Positions 11,001 to 23,634 of a stretch of 64,000 nt of DNA are shown in pieces. Position numbers and translations under genes: made by a program. The stretch covers positions 11,595,113 to 11,659,112 of the forward strand of contig NC_087081.1 of NCBI RefSeq assembly GCF_026151205.1, given 5' to 3'. The DNA is from Bolinopsis microptera. Taxonomy: Eukaryota; Ctenophora; Tentaculata; Lobata; Bolinopsidae. A model generated the notes under the pieces. That model had not been told where the DNA came from. It was given only the letters and a program-made list of their open reading frames with translations, and searched no databases. Numbering within the stretch: the first letter of the stretch is position 1; each line of letters starts with the position of its first letter.

Positions 11001-13795
11001 TTTGACGCAACGAATTCATTTATCCTCCCCCAACTTGCAACTCCAAAAGACGCACCCACAAAGAGGAAGCGAAAGAGACAGCTAGTAGTCGATAAGAAGA
11101 ACCAGTTATCTGTCAAGGAAATGAAGAAGTTTATGAAGAATTCTCGACAAGCCCTTTGCACTGATCCTGTTCTGGTCCACAAGGTTCGTTTCTCGATAAT
11201 ATATCAATTAGATATTTATGTGGGTGTTTACTGCTGAGGGGTGTGGGTCGTGGGTCCTTGATAATGGGAATTGTGCGGTTAATTGGAAAGCTGTCACTTG
11301 AAACTTTTCCCCTTGGAATTGCATTATATGTACAGTTAATACATTCAATATTTGTACATAATATGTAATTATATATAAGTAAATTGAAAAAAGGTAAAAC
11401 ATAAATATGGACCTTGAAGTGGGACACAAGAGTGCCGCGCGGCGGAGACACTGCCCGGTGCCGCATAGAAGTGCATTTAAGATCATTGTTAATTAAGAGT
11501 ACCATTGTTAAAATGCACTAGAGTGCATATTTGGGACAATTACAAGGGTCTTATTTTATAAGCGAAGGATTTGTAACCATTGATATTTTATAAGATTCTT
11601 GTCAACTCTTACAGTTTGCATAATATTAGTTATAGGATTAATTGAATTGCGACAAATCGTCTCATTTTGTAAGGAAACAGTTCGAGGAAATAATTTAAGC
11701 AGCTGAGATTACATCGCAGTCGGAAGTTTCCGGAATGCCATCAATATTTTAATTACAATCTTCAGTAAAGTAACAGTAGGTCGTTAAAAAGTAAGTAATA
11801 ATTATGTCCGCCAGCCACCCAAGCAGATGTAAATACTTGGCTGGCAGGTGATAATCACTGTTGGATTCTTGGTAGATGACGATCAATCATTTGCATACCA
11901 CGACCACAAGTCTATTTATAGAATAAACTTGACTTGAGCAAAGGTCGTATGTAAATGATTGAGGAAGTAATTTTCGTTTGTGGCGGCATTCTAGGGCAAG
12001 ACCTTCACTTGTCAGTTATCAAGAATGCAATAAGTTTGATAGCTTAAATAACTTGTCTTAAAATTCCCCTTTGAACCACTGTTTCGCCAAAAAACCTCAT
12101 ATTTAATTAAGTTTTTATAATCCCTATACATAGTGTATAATATAAACTAATAACTATCATAATATAGTTGGAGGAGTCCTAACTCTCCTCACGTCCGAAA
12201 ATGGCGTTTCTCTTGTTTATATACGTAACTTAAACTATTGAAACCAATAATTTACCAATCAATAGAATTTAAATGTAGCAGATTGGGGTGTTATCTAACT
12301 TTTAAACATATTATTCAGAAATCCATCTATGCGCAGTCAATAAACACATCAACGTTTTAATGTCCGATACTACTATTATCCTAATCTTTATCTTAATCAT
12401 TAATTATAACCTTAATTATTAATTATAATTACCTTAATTATTAATTAACTCTTATTCATAATTATCTCCTCCTCAGATAAGACCCACTCCAGAAGAGCTG
12501 TTCAACGAGCCACACCGGAGTTACCTTAAGAAAGTACCAGAACTAATGAAGCTCTGGGGGCGATGTGCTCATACTGGCGATCATGATCTTACCGAGATGT
12601 TGGAACGTCAGCTAGAAATAGAGTGAGTTGGTTATCTCGGGGGGGGGGGGGGGGGGGGGGGAGATCGGGTTCCAAGTGTCTTACATCACGTCGACTAAGT
12701 GTAGTTTTGGATATTTTTCACTAGACACACCCACCTCCTTTGCGGTACTAACTGTTTTTTTGGATAATACGTAAGACACCCACCCCTTTTGCCGCCTTTT
12801 GCGGTACTAACTGTCGAAAAATCGTGCTACTAACTGTTTTTTGGTATATAGAATAAGATACCCACACAGAAATTTACAAAATTTCAAAAATAAAAAAAAA
12901 CCCAAAAAAAAACTTTAAAAAAACCTCAAAACCCATTCCCAAAATTGAAATTTGAGGTAAAATGGGTTTTTTTGGGGCACCCCTGCAGATTTCGTCGATT
13001 TCAGGTGCCGTCGGCACCATAAAAATTAAAAGCAAACATAAATTTTTTCCCCTAAAATCGGACGCTTTCTGCGCAAAAAATTGACCTCAACAGAAAAAAT
13101 TAAACATGGCTTCAAATCCAAATTTGAACCAGAGATTTTTCACTTCCTCTCGATAAACTCAATTTTCAACCCAATATAAAGTCTCAAAGGGGTAAATTAC
13201 TCAGGTCAGGATTGTAGGCAATGATTATGCCAAACTATACATTTTTGTAAATTCATTAAACTTTCAATTTAGCCTAAAACACCCTATTTCGCAAAATTTT
13301 TCCGGGGGGCTGCGCCCCCCTAGCCCCCGCCAATGGGGTCCGCCCCTTACCTGGACCCCGCTGGGGGCCGCGCCCCCAGACCCCTGCCACAGCTTGCAGC
13401 TTCGCTCGCCGACAGCCCCCCCCCCCCCCCCCAAAGAAAAATCCTGGCTACGTGCCTGAGCAAAATATAGGTTTAGGGCTTTTCAGATGATTTGGCTCCT
13501 CAACAGATACCGACGTACATAACGGTCAATATGTAGTTTAGGTTTACCTGGCCCGTAGGTTACGAATGTGCCCGAGGAGGAAAAAAAAGCAAACTTAAGA
13601 AAATTTCTCGGGAACTTAAAAGTTCACCTCAAAACGAAATCTGCTCCTATGTTTTGGGGTTAGAACCCCCTTTAGTACCATGTACTAACTGTTTTTCTGG
13701 AAAATGGGCAGTAGACCCACCAGTTAGTACCATGTACTAACTGTGTTTTTGGGAGAAAAAATGACCCACCCACCAACGTGATGTCCGGCACTTGA

Positions 13796-13831
<36 letters not shown>

Positions 13832-16800
13832 TTATCTGAATAACATGTTGGATGCTCACGAGGATAAACATCTTCCATAGCTTAATAACCTGACTCAAAA
13901 TACACCTTTTAACTATCAACTGAGCGTCTGAGAAGCGTTCACCAAACTACAGAGCCAGTAATATTATACGTAGGATATTATGTTGAATCTTATCTCCTTG
14001 AAGCTCATACGCTAACTTATCTTGAAAGTTTAACAGTTTTCCGGTATAGTAGTCGCTACCGGAAAACTTTTTCGGCGAGACATCAACTGTAATGTGTTTA
14101 TGAGAAGCATTTTGTAGGGAATATATCGACGGGATTTGATCGGCTTTCATCTAAATGACGTTACGGGCCGAGTTAAATGATTGGTATCGCGCAATATTTC
14201 CAAAATAATAGTGTTGTACGAAATATTTTTAGCGTTTAAAAGGATAAATTGATCCTGATTTTGTTTGAAGAATTTGATATCGACATTACCATTCCTCTCT
14301 GTTAAGATAAGAGGAATAGCTAATTATAGCTTTTTTTGTGTGTATTAACGATTTTAAAAACGTCCAGAAACTTAAAACTTTAAAAGTAACATAACAATTT
14401 TCAGTGCCGACATGTCCCAACCCATTGTACAAGGGGATACGGCAGATGCCGAAAACATTGACATTACGGGAGAGACTTCAAGGAAACGACCACGATCTTC
14501 TGTCCTATCAGACGTGGAAATTGCCAGGTTCGGAGGAAATAGCACCTTGCAGGACATCAGCGAGTTTGAGGTTTGTATTTCAATTGATCCTCTTTTTTGT
14601 TAGCCATTGTAAAATGACTGTTTTTAGCGCTAAACGCAGCTCAATATTCCAAATATAATCCATTCGTATTTTAGTAGCAATTAAATCATCTGATTAATTT
14701 TATTATTTACTAATTATATAATTTTCTCAGGGTGATTTGACGAGACTTGACAGCACGGGTAAGAGCTTCAATAAATGCCAGGATTCTTGGGAATAACTTA
14801 TATAATGAATTCTACTAGCGCTCTAAGGAATAGATTATAATAAGTATTGGAGCCTGTCAAAAAATAAGTTTTATTCCCCGCCTCCAGTCAAATAAATTCA
14901 AAACTCGTTAGCTGGTGTCGTCTGGAGTAGCAATGTGGGACAGGTCACAGGACAGGAAATTAAAGGCAGTTGACATGACAGTTAATAGTGGCACAGAACT
15001 TGCAATAAGCTTGGGGAAGTACTTAGACTTAGATAAACTGAATTTTCTTTTGGTTAATTCAAATCTTCAAATTTTGTAACAGGATTGCTCGCTCTCTGGC
15101 AGATATAACCACTGACTTAAGATATTAACAGGTAGAGTCTTGCTGTAGTGCTACTGCTGTGCTCATTAATTTGGCCAGAATTAATCGAAAATATGTCACA
15201 AACAATCGTTGAGTCGCCAAGTAATTCTACCCCTATTTGTTTGGTTCGCCTATCAAGCTCACCGTACAAATACCATAATATTTCACTCGCTCGACCAAAT
15301 ATTCCACGGTTACTGGTTTTCCTCGGTAACTATCCGATCGATAATTATCTTTTAATGAAGGGAATTTTTGGTTAAAAATGAAAATTGTTGTTAGGGAATT
15401 TTTGTTTAAAATGAAACCTGGAATTTCTGCATAGCCGGCCGTTAGGCCGTATAAGTAATATACCATAGGGCTTAGAACTACCGGTAACCTTATACAAAAT
15501 CAAATTTAGAAAATGGATAGTTAACTAATTGACTAATTGTTTCAGGAAATGTATCGAGAGACTCGGATGCCTTCACAGCTGCAGGCTTCAGAACCAGTAC
15601 TGTCCTCAAACCCCAACGAGGTTAGTGATTGTTATCTTAAACAATTTAATCATTGACTAACTTTACCGTTTTACGCTTTGGTCATAATAAGAAAATGATG
15701 CAATGAGAGTGGTACTATTACGTAATTTATGTAAGGTATTTAAGTTATGTTTATGTAAGTTACATGTAATGTTTCAGGAAGCGGAATGGTGGGTCCCATG
15801 TTATCGCCCATCCAGCAGCTTGAAAACTTTGAGGAGAGTGAGATACAACTTGATCCTCAGGAGCTACTGCCCATTATGGAGGTTGGTTTACTGATGTATT
15901 TCTTTATAAAAGTGGAGCTAGTTTATTTGTACGGTTGACTTTAATTGAGTAGCTGATTGGTTAATCGCTGTCACGTGTTTAAACAAATTTTTACCACATC
16001 CTGAACAGTTTATTAGCAGTCGATAAACCATACAAATATGTTCCTCTTGTTGCTCTAAAACAATGATAATCAAAATACTTCACACTTATCTCCTTACATT
16101 CCAAGATAGCATTTTATCTGTTCATGACTATCAGTAAGTCACCCCTGAGGCAAATTCTTTTAAAGTGAACTTATCTGTGGCATCCTGGTTAAGATAACAG
16201 TATAATAACTGTTATTGAATAACTTTTGATAACAGCCCTAAAACACTTTTTTTAGATACATTTAAAAATAATATCCCAGGAATTTACTTAATAATATTCC
16301 AGGAGCCCACAATCCAGGGTAATCTGAGTGACCTACCGCAACCGGATTTGCCTCAGCTCTCTGATCTTCCCGATATGAGCTCGGATATCTTCCAGGATTC
16401 TTCAACTATGTTCGGTCAACAGACCGATAATATCGAGGTTTGTAGTCTTGAATAAGTAATTGAGAATAGATTTGGCTATAAGTCTTAAGTGGAGGATCAG
16501 GAGGGTGTCATAATTGTTAGCAAGTTTTGAAACTTATGTGAATTGTGTGTGAAAATCAATAAAATCTATCATTGTACTCCTTTCAGATGACCGAAGGAGG
16601 CTTAACTCCAGTAAGAGAGGTCGAAATGCGGGCTTTGAGCCCCGAAAAACCAAAAACACCTCTTATCGAGAGATTGTCGGGCGTTCCTCAGGAGGAGACC
16701 ATTGCCGGTGAAAACATGTCCACTTTCCAATATTTTCCAGACCGAGAAAGCCAGAAGTTTTACGGGTAAGTGATGCAGACAGTTTATTATCATTTTTCTT

Positions 16801-19800
16801 GTGCGTGGCTTGTTTCAATTTTTTGCTTGACGATAAATGATCTAATGGCTCAACCTGCCCGGTCCTGCCCGATAACAATTAACTTTGTAATCATCTGAGG
16901 TGTGCAAAGTGGTATGCACTATTTGAGTTGATGAATCCAGATTTTTGGAACATTTTTGGAACATTTTTGGAACATGTCCCAAAATTGTCCCAAAAGTGTC
17001 CCATGCATTTATTTGCCCTAATAAGCTCTAAATAGTGCCAAAAATAATTGTAAATGATGGATATAGGTAAAAACTAGGCCTAAGAGCCATCAAAACTCAA
17101 ATAACATTACCCAGGTTCATGGAATGAACGAAAATGAACAAAAATGAATATTGTCCTAAAAATGCTCAGAACGGTTTAAAATTGGTCGGAAAGTGTTTAT
17201 ATTGGTCCTATGACCACTCAAACCAAGTTTGGGAATCACTGCATGTCTAGAACCGATGTTACCTATGTTCCAAAATGTTCCAATTTTGGGACAATAATCC
17301 TCCTGAGAATCCAGATTTTTGGAACATGGGCACATCGAAGTATTGGCTGTATTTAAGTGCTGGGAAGCCTCAATTCGGTTTTCTAAGATGGATATAGGTA
17401 AAGACTAGGCCTAAGAGCCATCAAAACTCAAATAACATTACCCAGGTTCATGGAATGAACGAAAATGAACAAAAATGAATATTGTCCTAAAAATGCTCAG
17501 AACGGTTTAAAATTGGTCGGAAAGTGTTTATATTGGTCCTATGACCACTCAAACCAAGTTTGGGAATCACTGCATGTCTAGAACCGATGTGACCTATGTT
17601 CCAAAATGTTCCAATTTTGGGACAATAATCCTCCTGAGAATCCAGATTTTTGGAACATGGGCACATCGAAGTATTGGCTGTATTTAAGTGCTGGGAAGCC
17701 TCAATTCGGTTTTCTAAGATGGATATAGGTAAAGACTAGGCCTAAGAGCCATCAAAACTCAAATAACATTACCCAGGTTCATGGAATGAACGAAAATGAA
17801 CAAAAATGAATATTGTCCTAAAAATGCTCAGAACGGTTTAAAATTGGTCGGAAAGTGTTTATATTGGTCCTATGACCACTCAAACCAAGTTTGGGAATCA
17901 CTGCATGTCTAGAACCGATGTGACCTATGTTCCAAAATGTTCCAATTTTGGGACAATAATCCTCCTGAGAATCCAGATTTTTGGAACATGGGCACATCGA
18001 AGTATTGGCTGTATTTAAGTGCTGGGAAGCCTCAATTCGGTTTTCTAAGATGGATATAGGTAAAGACTAGGCCTAAGAGCCATCAAAACTCAAATAACAT
18101 TACCCAGGTTCATGGAATGAACGAAAATGAACAAAAATGAATATTGTCCTAAAAATGCTCAGAACGGTTTAAAATTGGTCGAAAAGTGTTTATATTGGTC
18201 CTATGACCACTCAAACCAAGTTTGGGAATCACTGCATGTCTAGAACCGATGTGACCTATGTTCCAAAATGTTCCAATTTTGGGACAATAATCCTCCTGAG
18301 AATCCAGATTTTTGGAACATGGGCACATCGAAGTATTGGCTGTATTTAAGTGCTGGGAAGCCTCAATTCGGTTTTCTAGATGGATATAGGTAAAAACTAG
18401 GCCTAAGAGCCATCAAAACTCAGATAACATTACACAGGTTCATGTAATGAACGAAAATGAACAAAAATGAATATTGTCCTAAAAATGCTCAGAACGGTTT
18501 AAAATTGGTCGGAAAGTGTTTATATTGGTCCTATGACCACTCAAACCAAGTTTGGGAATCACTGCATGTCTAGAACCGATGTTACCTATGTTCCAAAATG
18601 TTCCAATTTTGGGACAATAATCCTCCTGAGAATCCAGATTTTTGGAACATGGGCACATCGAAGTATTGGCTGTATTTAAGTGCTGGGAAGCCTCAATTCG
18701 GTTTTCTAAGATGGATATAGGTAAAAATTAGGCCTAAGAGCCATCAAAACTCAAATAACATTACCCAGGTTCATGGAATGAACGAAAATGAACAAAAATG
18801 AATATTGTCCTTAAAATGCTCAGAACGGTTTAAAATTGGTCGGAAAGTGTTTATATTGGTCCTAGGACCACCCAAAGCAAGTTTGGGAATCACTGCATGT
18901 CTAGAACCGATGTTACCAATGTTCCAAAATGTTCCAATTTTGGGACAATAATCCTCCTGAGAATCCAGATTTTTGGAACATGGGCACATCGAAGTATTGG
19001 CTGTATTTAAGTGCTGGGAAGCCTCAATTCGGTTTTCTAAGATGGATATAGGTAAAAACTAAGCCTAAGAGCCATCAAAACTCAAATAACATTACCCAGG
19101 TTCATGGAATGAACGAAAATGAACAAAAAATGAATATTGTCCTAAAAATGCTCAGAACGGTTTAAAATTGGTCGGAAAGTTTGGGAATCACTTCATGTCT
19201 AGACCCGATGTTACCAATGTTGTCACAATAATCCTCCTGAGAATCCAGATTTTTGGAACATGGGGACATCGAAGTGCTGGGAAGCCTCAATTCGGTTTTC
19301 TAAGATGGATATAAAAAACTAGGCCTTATAGAGGAGCCATCAAAAGTCGAATAATATTACCCAAGTTTATGGAATGAACAACGAACATGAAAATTTTCCT
19401 CAAAGCACTCAGAATGGTTAAAAAATGGTGGCAAAGAGTCAATATTGTCGTCCAACAGGGTCTTAAAGTTGCATTCAGAATTATGTACAATTAAACAGAA
19501 ATTATTTTATTGGGCAAATATTTTTGTTTTAATAATCCTCCAATATTTTGATATAAATGCTTCCCAGCACTTAAATACAGCCAATACTTCGATGTGCCCA
19601 TGTTCCAAAAATCTGGATTCTCAGGAGGATTGTTGTCCCAAAATTGGAACATTTTGGAACATAGGTAACATCGGTTCTAGACATGCAGTGATTCCCAAAC
19701 TTGGTTTGAGTGGTCCTAGGACCAATATAAACACTTTCCGACCAATTTTAAACCGTTCTGAGCATTTTTAGGACAATATTCATTTTTGTTCATTTTCGTT

Positions 19801-22487
19801 CATTACATGAACCTGGGTAATGTTATTTGAGTTTTGATGGCTCTTAGGCCTAGTTTTTACCTATATCCATCTTAGAAAATTCGAATTGAGGCTTCCCAGC
19901 ACTTAAATACAGCCAATACTTCGATGTGCCCATGTTCCAAAAATCTGGATTCTCAGGAGGATTATTGTCCCAAAATTGGAAAATTTTGGAACATAGGTAA
20001 CATCGGTTCTAGACATGCAGTGATTCCCAAACTTGGTTTGAGTGGTCCCAGGACCAATATAAACACTTTCCGACCAATTTTAAACCGTTCTGAGCATTTT
20101 TAGGACAATATTCATTTTTGTTCATTTTCGTTCATTCCATGAACCTGGGTAATGTTATTTGAGTTTTGATGGCTCTTAGGCCTAGTTTTTACCTATATCC
20201 ATCTTAGAAAACCGAATTGAGGCTTCCCAGCACTTAAATACAGCCAATACTTCGATGTGCCCATGTTCCAAAAATCTGGATTCTCAGGAGGATTATTGTC
20301 CCAAAATTGGAACATTTTGGAACATAGGTAACATCGGTTCTAGACATGCAGTGATTCCCAAACTTGGTTTGAGTGGTCCCAGGACCAATATAAACACTTT
20401 CCGACCAATTTTAAACCGTTCTGAGCATTTTTAGGACAATATTCATTTTTGTTCATTTTCGTTCATTCCATGAACCTGGGTAATGTTATTTGAGTTTTGA
20501 TGGCTCTTAGGCCTAGTCTTTACCTATATCCATCTTAGAAAACCGAATTGAGGCTTCCCAGCACTTAAATACAGCCAATACTTCGATGTGCCCATGTTCC
20601 AAAAATCTGGATTCTCAGGAGGATTATTGTCCCAAAATTGGAACATTTTGGAACATAGGTAACATCGGTTCTAGACATGCAGTGATTCCCAAACTTGGTT
20701 TGAGTGGTCCCAGGACCAATATAAACAATTTCCGACCAATTTTTAACCGTTCTGAGTATTTTAAGGACAATATTCATTTTTGTTCATTTTCGTTCATTCC
20801 ATGAACCTGCGTAATGTTATTTGAGTTTTGATGGCTCTTAGGCCTAGTTTTTACCTATATCCATCTTAGAAAACCGAATTGAGGCTTCCCAGCACTTAAA
20901 TACAGCCAATACTTCGATGTGCCCATGTTCCAAAAATCTGGATTCTCAGGAGGATTATTGTCCCAAAATTGGAACATTTTGGAACATAGGTAACATCGGT
21001 TCTAGACATGCAGTGATTCCCAAACTTGGTTTGAGTGGTCATAGGACCAATATAAACACTTTCCGACCAATTTTAAACCGTTCTGAGCATTTTTAGGACA
21101 ATATTCATTTTTGTTCATTTTCGTTCATTCCATGAACCTGGGTAATGTTATTTGAGTTTTGATGGCTCTTAGGCCTAGTTTTTACCTATATCCATCTTAG
21201 AAAACCGAATTGAGGCTTCCCAGCACTTAAATACAGCCAATACTTCGATGTGCCCATGTTCCAAAAATCTGGATTCTCAGGAGGATTATTGTCCCAAAAT
21301 TGGAACATTTTGGAACATAGGTCACATCGGTTCTAGACATGCAGTGATTCCCAAACTTGGTTTGAGTGGTCGCAGGACCAATATAAACACTTTCCGACCA
21401 ATTTTAAACCGTTCTGAGCATTTTTAGGACAATATTCATTTTTGTTCATTTTCGTTCATTCCATGAACCTGGGTAATGTTATTTGAGTTTTGATGGCTCT
21501 TAGGCCTAGTTTTTACCTATATCCATCTTAGAAAACCGAATTGAGGCTTCCCAGCACTTAAATACAGCCAATACTTCGATGTGCCCATGTTCCAAAAATC
21601 TGGATTCTCAGGAGGATTATTGTCCCAAAATTGGAACATTTTGGAACATAGGTAACATCGGTTGTAGACATGCAGTGATTCCCAAACTTGGTTTGAGTGG
21701 TCCTAGGTCCAATGTTAACACTTTCCGACCCATTTTAAACCATTCGGAGCACTTTGAGAAGAATGTTCATTTTCGTTCATTTCTGGTCATTCCATGGGTA
21801 ATTTTATGCGACTTTTGATGGCTCCTAGGCATAGCTTACGGCTATATCCATCTTAGAAAACCGAACTGAGCCTCCCGAGCACTCAAATACGGCCAATACT
21901 GCGATGTACCCATGTTCCAAATTTATGGATTCATCTACTGCACTATTTTGGCGGGAATAAAATCTAGCAAAATGATTTACAAAGTACATTTCAACCAATT
22001 AGCGCAACATAAATACCCGCTGCGCGCGCTATGTTTTCCATTGTTATGTCATGTCGTGCGTGTAGAGCGCGTTAAGATAAATCGATTATCGAATGTTTAC
22101 ATACCGTCTCAAGTGTTTGACTGTCAGTTGTCTCCCACTGTAATGTGTATTGACCCTCTTATTTAGGTTTGTGAAACGAAAATTCTCTGAAAACGAAGAT
22201 TCGATCACCTTTGAGAAGTTGGTACCCCGGACTCACACGAGGAAAACTGCGGCTCTCGCATTCTATCAATTGCTGGGTAAATTCACACGTCTTTTATAAC
22301 CGAACCTAACTTAACTTGTTAACGGATTTCTTTAGAACTATCAACTTGATGCTGTGAATTTGTTTTTACATATTTTCATTGCTGACATTAAGACATTCCT
22401 CCAGTGCTGAAGAAATTCAACCACATCCACACGAGCCAAGACGAGGAAACTTACTTCGGAGACATATCTATCAAATTGAGACACTGA
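5096..22487 (+). CDS. rec8: REC8-type meiotic cohesin kleisin, 19 exons, 867 aa
   Basis: Assembled by hand; every junction is GT-AG and the phase is continuous. Exons: 5096-5241, 5371-5474, 5609-5687, 5846-6051, 6292-6428, 6778-6892, 7318-7479, 10131-10232, 10451-10791, 10998-11183, 12477-12622, 14405-14570, 14731-14758, 15546-15620, 15778-15881, 16303-16437, 16587-16765, 22167-22276, 22405-22487. Kleisins close the SMC1-SMC3 ring; REC8 is the meiotic form and is cut by separase. The N-terminal SMC3-binding domain (about 1-100) reads REC8-like rather than RAD21-like (YVSVDVVKAC, FALRLSSTLLMGIIRVYEKQ). The C-terminal winged helix that binds SMC1 (about 800-867) contains RTHTRKTAALAFYQLLVLKK. 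The middle has CDK-type sites SPAK (189) and TPLK (210), a basic stretch KRKRKR (486-491), separase-like E-x-x-R candidates EPHR (537-540) and ETSR (598-601), and four KEN motifs. It is longer than the 550-600 residues usual in mammals. The family call is firm; individual junctions need cDNA. Confidence 0.9.
7560..9300. mobile_element. TTAA-flanked DNA element with inverted ends, in REC8 intron 7
   Basis: AGGACCAGTTAACTCAA follows TTAA at 7556-7559, and its reverse complement precedes TTAA at 9301-9304. Further in, the ends remain partly complementary: around 7640-7750 and 9110-9215 both carry ACGCG, TGACGTCAT and the GGGACTTTATGACG/CGTCATAAAGTCCC block. The element is 1741 bp with no coding capacity, so it is non-autonomous. 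A TTAA target is the hallmark of piggyBac-type transposition; the superfamily call rests on that alone. A perfect 10-bp tandem repeat lies inside. Confidence 0.75.
8772..8821. repeat. Five perfect copies of a 10-bp unit
   Basis: CATTTATGGA is repeated five times without error inside the TTAA element. Perfect identity suggests recent slippage. Confidence 0.95.
9301..10130. other. Remainder of REC8 intron 7
   Basis: No gene is visible. The part from about 9860 to 10040 is a degenerate AT-rich tract of AAATAAAT/AATGAAC-like words ending just before the branch region of exon 8. Confidence 0.5.
10451..10791 (+). other. rec8: REC8 exon 9: cluster of four KEN-box motifs
   Basis: Residues 351-464 contain KEN at 363-365, 378-380, 390-392 and 439-441 (genomic 10486, 10531, 10567 and 10714). 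Three have the context of proven KEN degrons, with N or D before and P three residues after: NKENEPP, NKENQAP, DKENRDP. The fourth, VKENLD, lacks the proline. Between the third and fourth lies a low-complexity run of ENVENIENA type. The exon ends in a basic segment, RRSQRATKKPLR. KEN boxes are recognised by APC/C with Cdh1. That REC8 is an APC/C substrate here is inference. Confidence 0.8.
11184..12476. other. REC8 intron 10, no recognised content
   Basis: 1.3 kb of AT-rich intron. There is a short GC-rich patch near 11432-11466 and a TTAATTATTAATTA-type run near 12395-12450. No terminal inverted repeats or coding sequence were found. Confidence 0.5.
12638..13830. mobile_element. G-run-terminated element in REC8 intron 11
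   Basis: It begins with C plus a run of over 20 G and ends with a run of more than 30 C, flanked by GTTATCT at 12631-12637 and again at 13831-13837 (7-bp target duplication). Behind the homopolymers the ends are imperfectly complementary: GATCGGGTTCCAAGTGTC then ACATCACGT on the left, and ACGTGATGTCCGGCACTTGATC on the right. The interior (1193 bp) has repeated TACTAACTG-TTTTT words near both ends (12746, 12804, 12829, 13682, 13733), as in subterminal repeats of hAT-like elements, and no transposase. It lies only 15 bases after the exon 11 splice donor. Confidence 0.75.
14731..14758 (+). other. rec8: REC8 exon 13, a 28-base microexon
   Basis: Bounded by TTTTCTCAG and GTAAGA. It encodes GDLTRLDST plus one base of the next codon and restores the phase between exons 12 and 14. 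DLTR fits a loose D/E-x-x-R separase pattern. Confidence 0.75.
16925..21938. mobile_element. 5.0-kb foldback element built of about 331-bp tandem units, in REC8 intron 17
   Basis: Flanked by an exact 10-bp duplication, TGCACTATTT (16915-16924 and 21939-21948). The termini GAGTTGATGAATCC and, reversed, GTAGATGAATCC lead into two arms. The left arm (to about 19310) has about seven direct copies of a 331-bp unit, starting at 17056, 17387, 17718, 18049 and so on. The right arm (from about 19556) has about seven copies in the opposite orientation, starting near 19560, 19890, 20221, 20553, 20884, 21215 and 21546. Units differ by a few percent. About 250 bp of diverged sequence separates the arms. 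The 10-bp duplication and long structured ends recall Mutator-like or foldback elements. There is no transposase; short open frames repeating every unit are by-products of the tandem array. Confidence 0.85.
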
Positions 22488-23634
22488 TATGTTGGGTTCA
22501 TGTACCATTATATATAGCAACTTAAATTGAATTCATGGTTAATGGTAACTAGCTGTAGCTGTCCTCCTGAGGCTACCGAGCTTCAAGATGTGCCAATTCG
22601 TCTGCTTTATGTGGGACACTTTGTTAAGACTTTGTTAAGACTCGTAAACGTGTTAAGTATCGCCGACCAATGATGTGAGGCGATTAATTATCATTTATTT
22701 TAACAGGATTTAATTTCAACGAATTATTTTTCATCTAATAAGTTCAACATAACTTGTTTTTCGAATCTTAAGAGATTCTGTTACAGAAAAAAGGTTTCTA
22801 AAAATATTGATTTAAATACTGATTTAACGAGATCGCTTTAAGTTTATCCCACGGTCAATGCAATTTTGCTCTATTGCTAAAGACCGATGAGCAGCCACAA
22901 AAATAACACGCTTTGGCCCTATTTCAAATCAACCTGGTCAGAGTGGCTCTAAAAATATGAGCAAAACTTCGGGATTGATTTACTTTCATCAAGTTTTTGT
23001 GCCTAGTACTTATTCTGCTGGGTAATGTGTATATATCATATGTATTGTGATTGGGATGTTCATACTACGTAGTGCTATTAATAGATAGGAAGATACTCAA
23101 CATATTGAAAGTAGTTCATGATTGCTAAGAATTGTTACAACGGGACAATTGTTTATTTCTTATTTATTTCATAAAAACTACATTATGTTAAAAATATTAA
23201 ATATTGCTCTGATACTTTCAAACTTTCTGCTGTTTTGTTCTGATACAAGACTAATAGATTTGTTTACTTTTGAATTTTAATGTAAATATTATTGGTAATT
23301 GTTAATTAAATATTCAGCTCTTCATTATAAAGACGATGTTTTATTTTCACACTCTTCAGCAATCAGCTTTCTATCAATGTTTATCAAACCGTTGACAAAA
23401 ATGTAATCAACTTCGATTACGTTTATAATTCGAATTCTACTAGTTGAATAGTTATTAAATAATTAATAATAGCAAAAATGCATTCAAAATACGACCTAGA
23501 AATTAAAGGAATTATCCTTCAACGTGAGCAGTGGGTGGCTCTAAAATTAATTTTGCTCACGTGGCATACTCATTTACGGTTTCGATGCCAAACAAAACGG
23601 TCTAACCAAAATCACTTCACATAATAATAATATA
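22488..23634. other. REC8 3' flank, no gene seen
   Basis: AT-rich. No canonical AATAAA was found within about 200 bases of the REC8 stop, so the transcript end is not located. Confidence 0.5.

Noticed and set aside
14404-14658. Alternative open frame overlapping REC8 exon 12
   Set aside because: The frame fixed by splicing (DADMSQPIVQ) continues the kleisin; the other is a shadow.
18771-21818. Recurring small protein starting MCPCSKNLD in the REC8 intron array
   Set aside because: It recurs once per 331-bp unit and exists only because the unit is repeated; copies differ by non-coding-like changes and indels.
16925-21938. Possible CRISPR-like array
   Set aside because: Units of 331 bp with no unique spacers, in inverted halves, in an animal intron.
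5096-22487. Calling the kleisin RAD21 (mitotic) instead of REC8
   Set aside because: The N-terminal pattern KSDYVSVDVVKAC with FALRLSSTLLMGIIRVY resembles REC8; RAD21 typically has a different segment there (V-I-L-P-K-V/MALR type).
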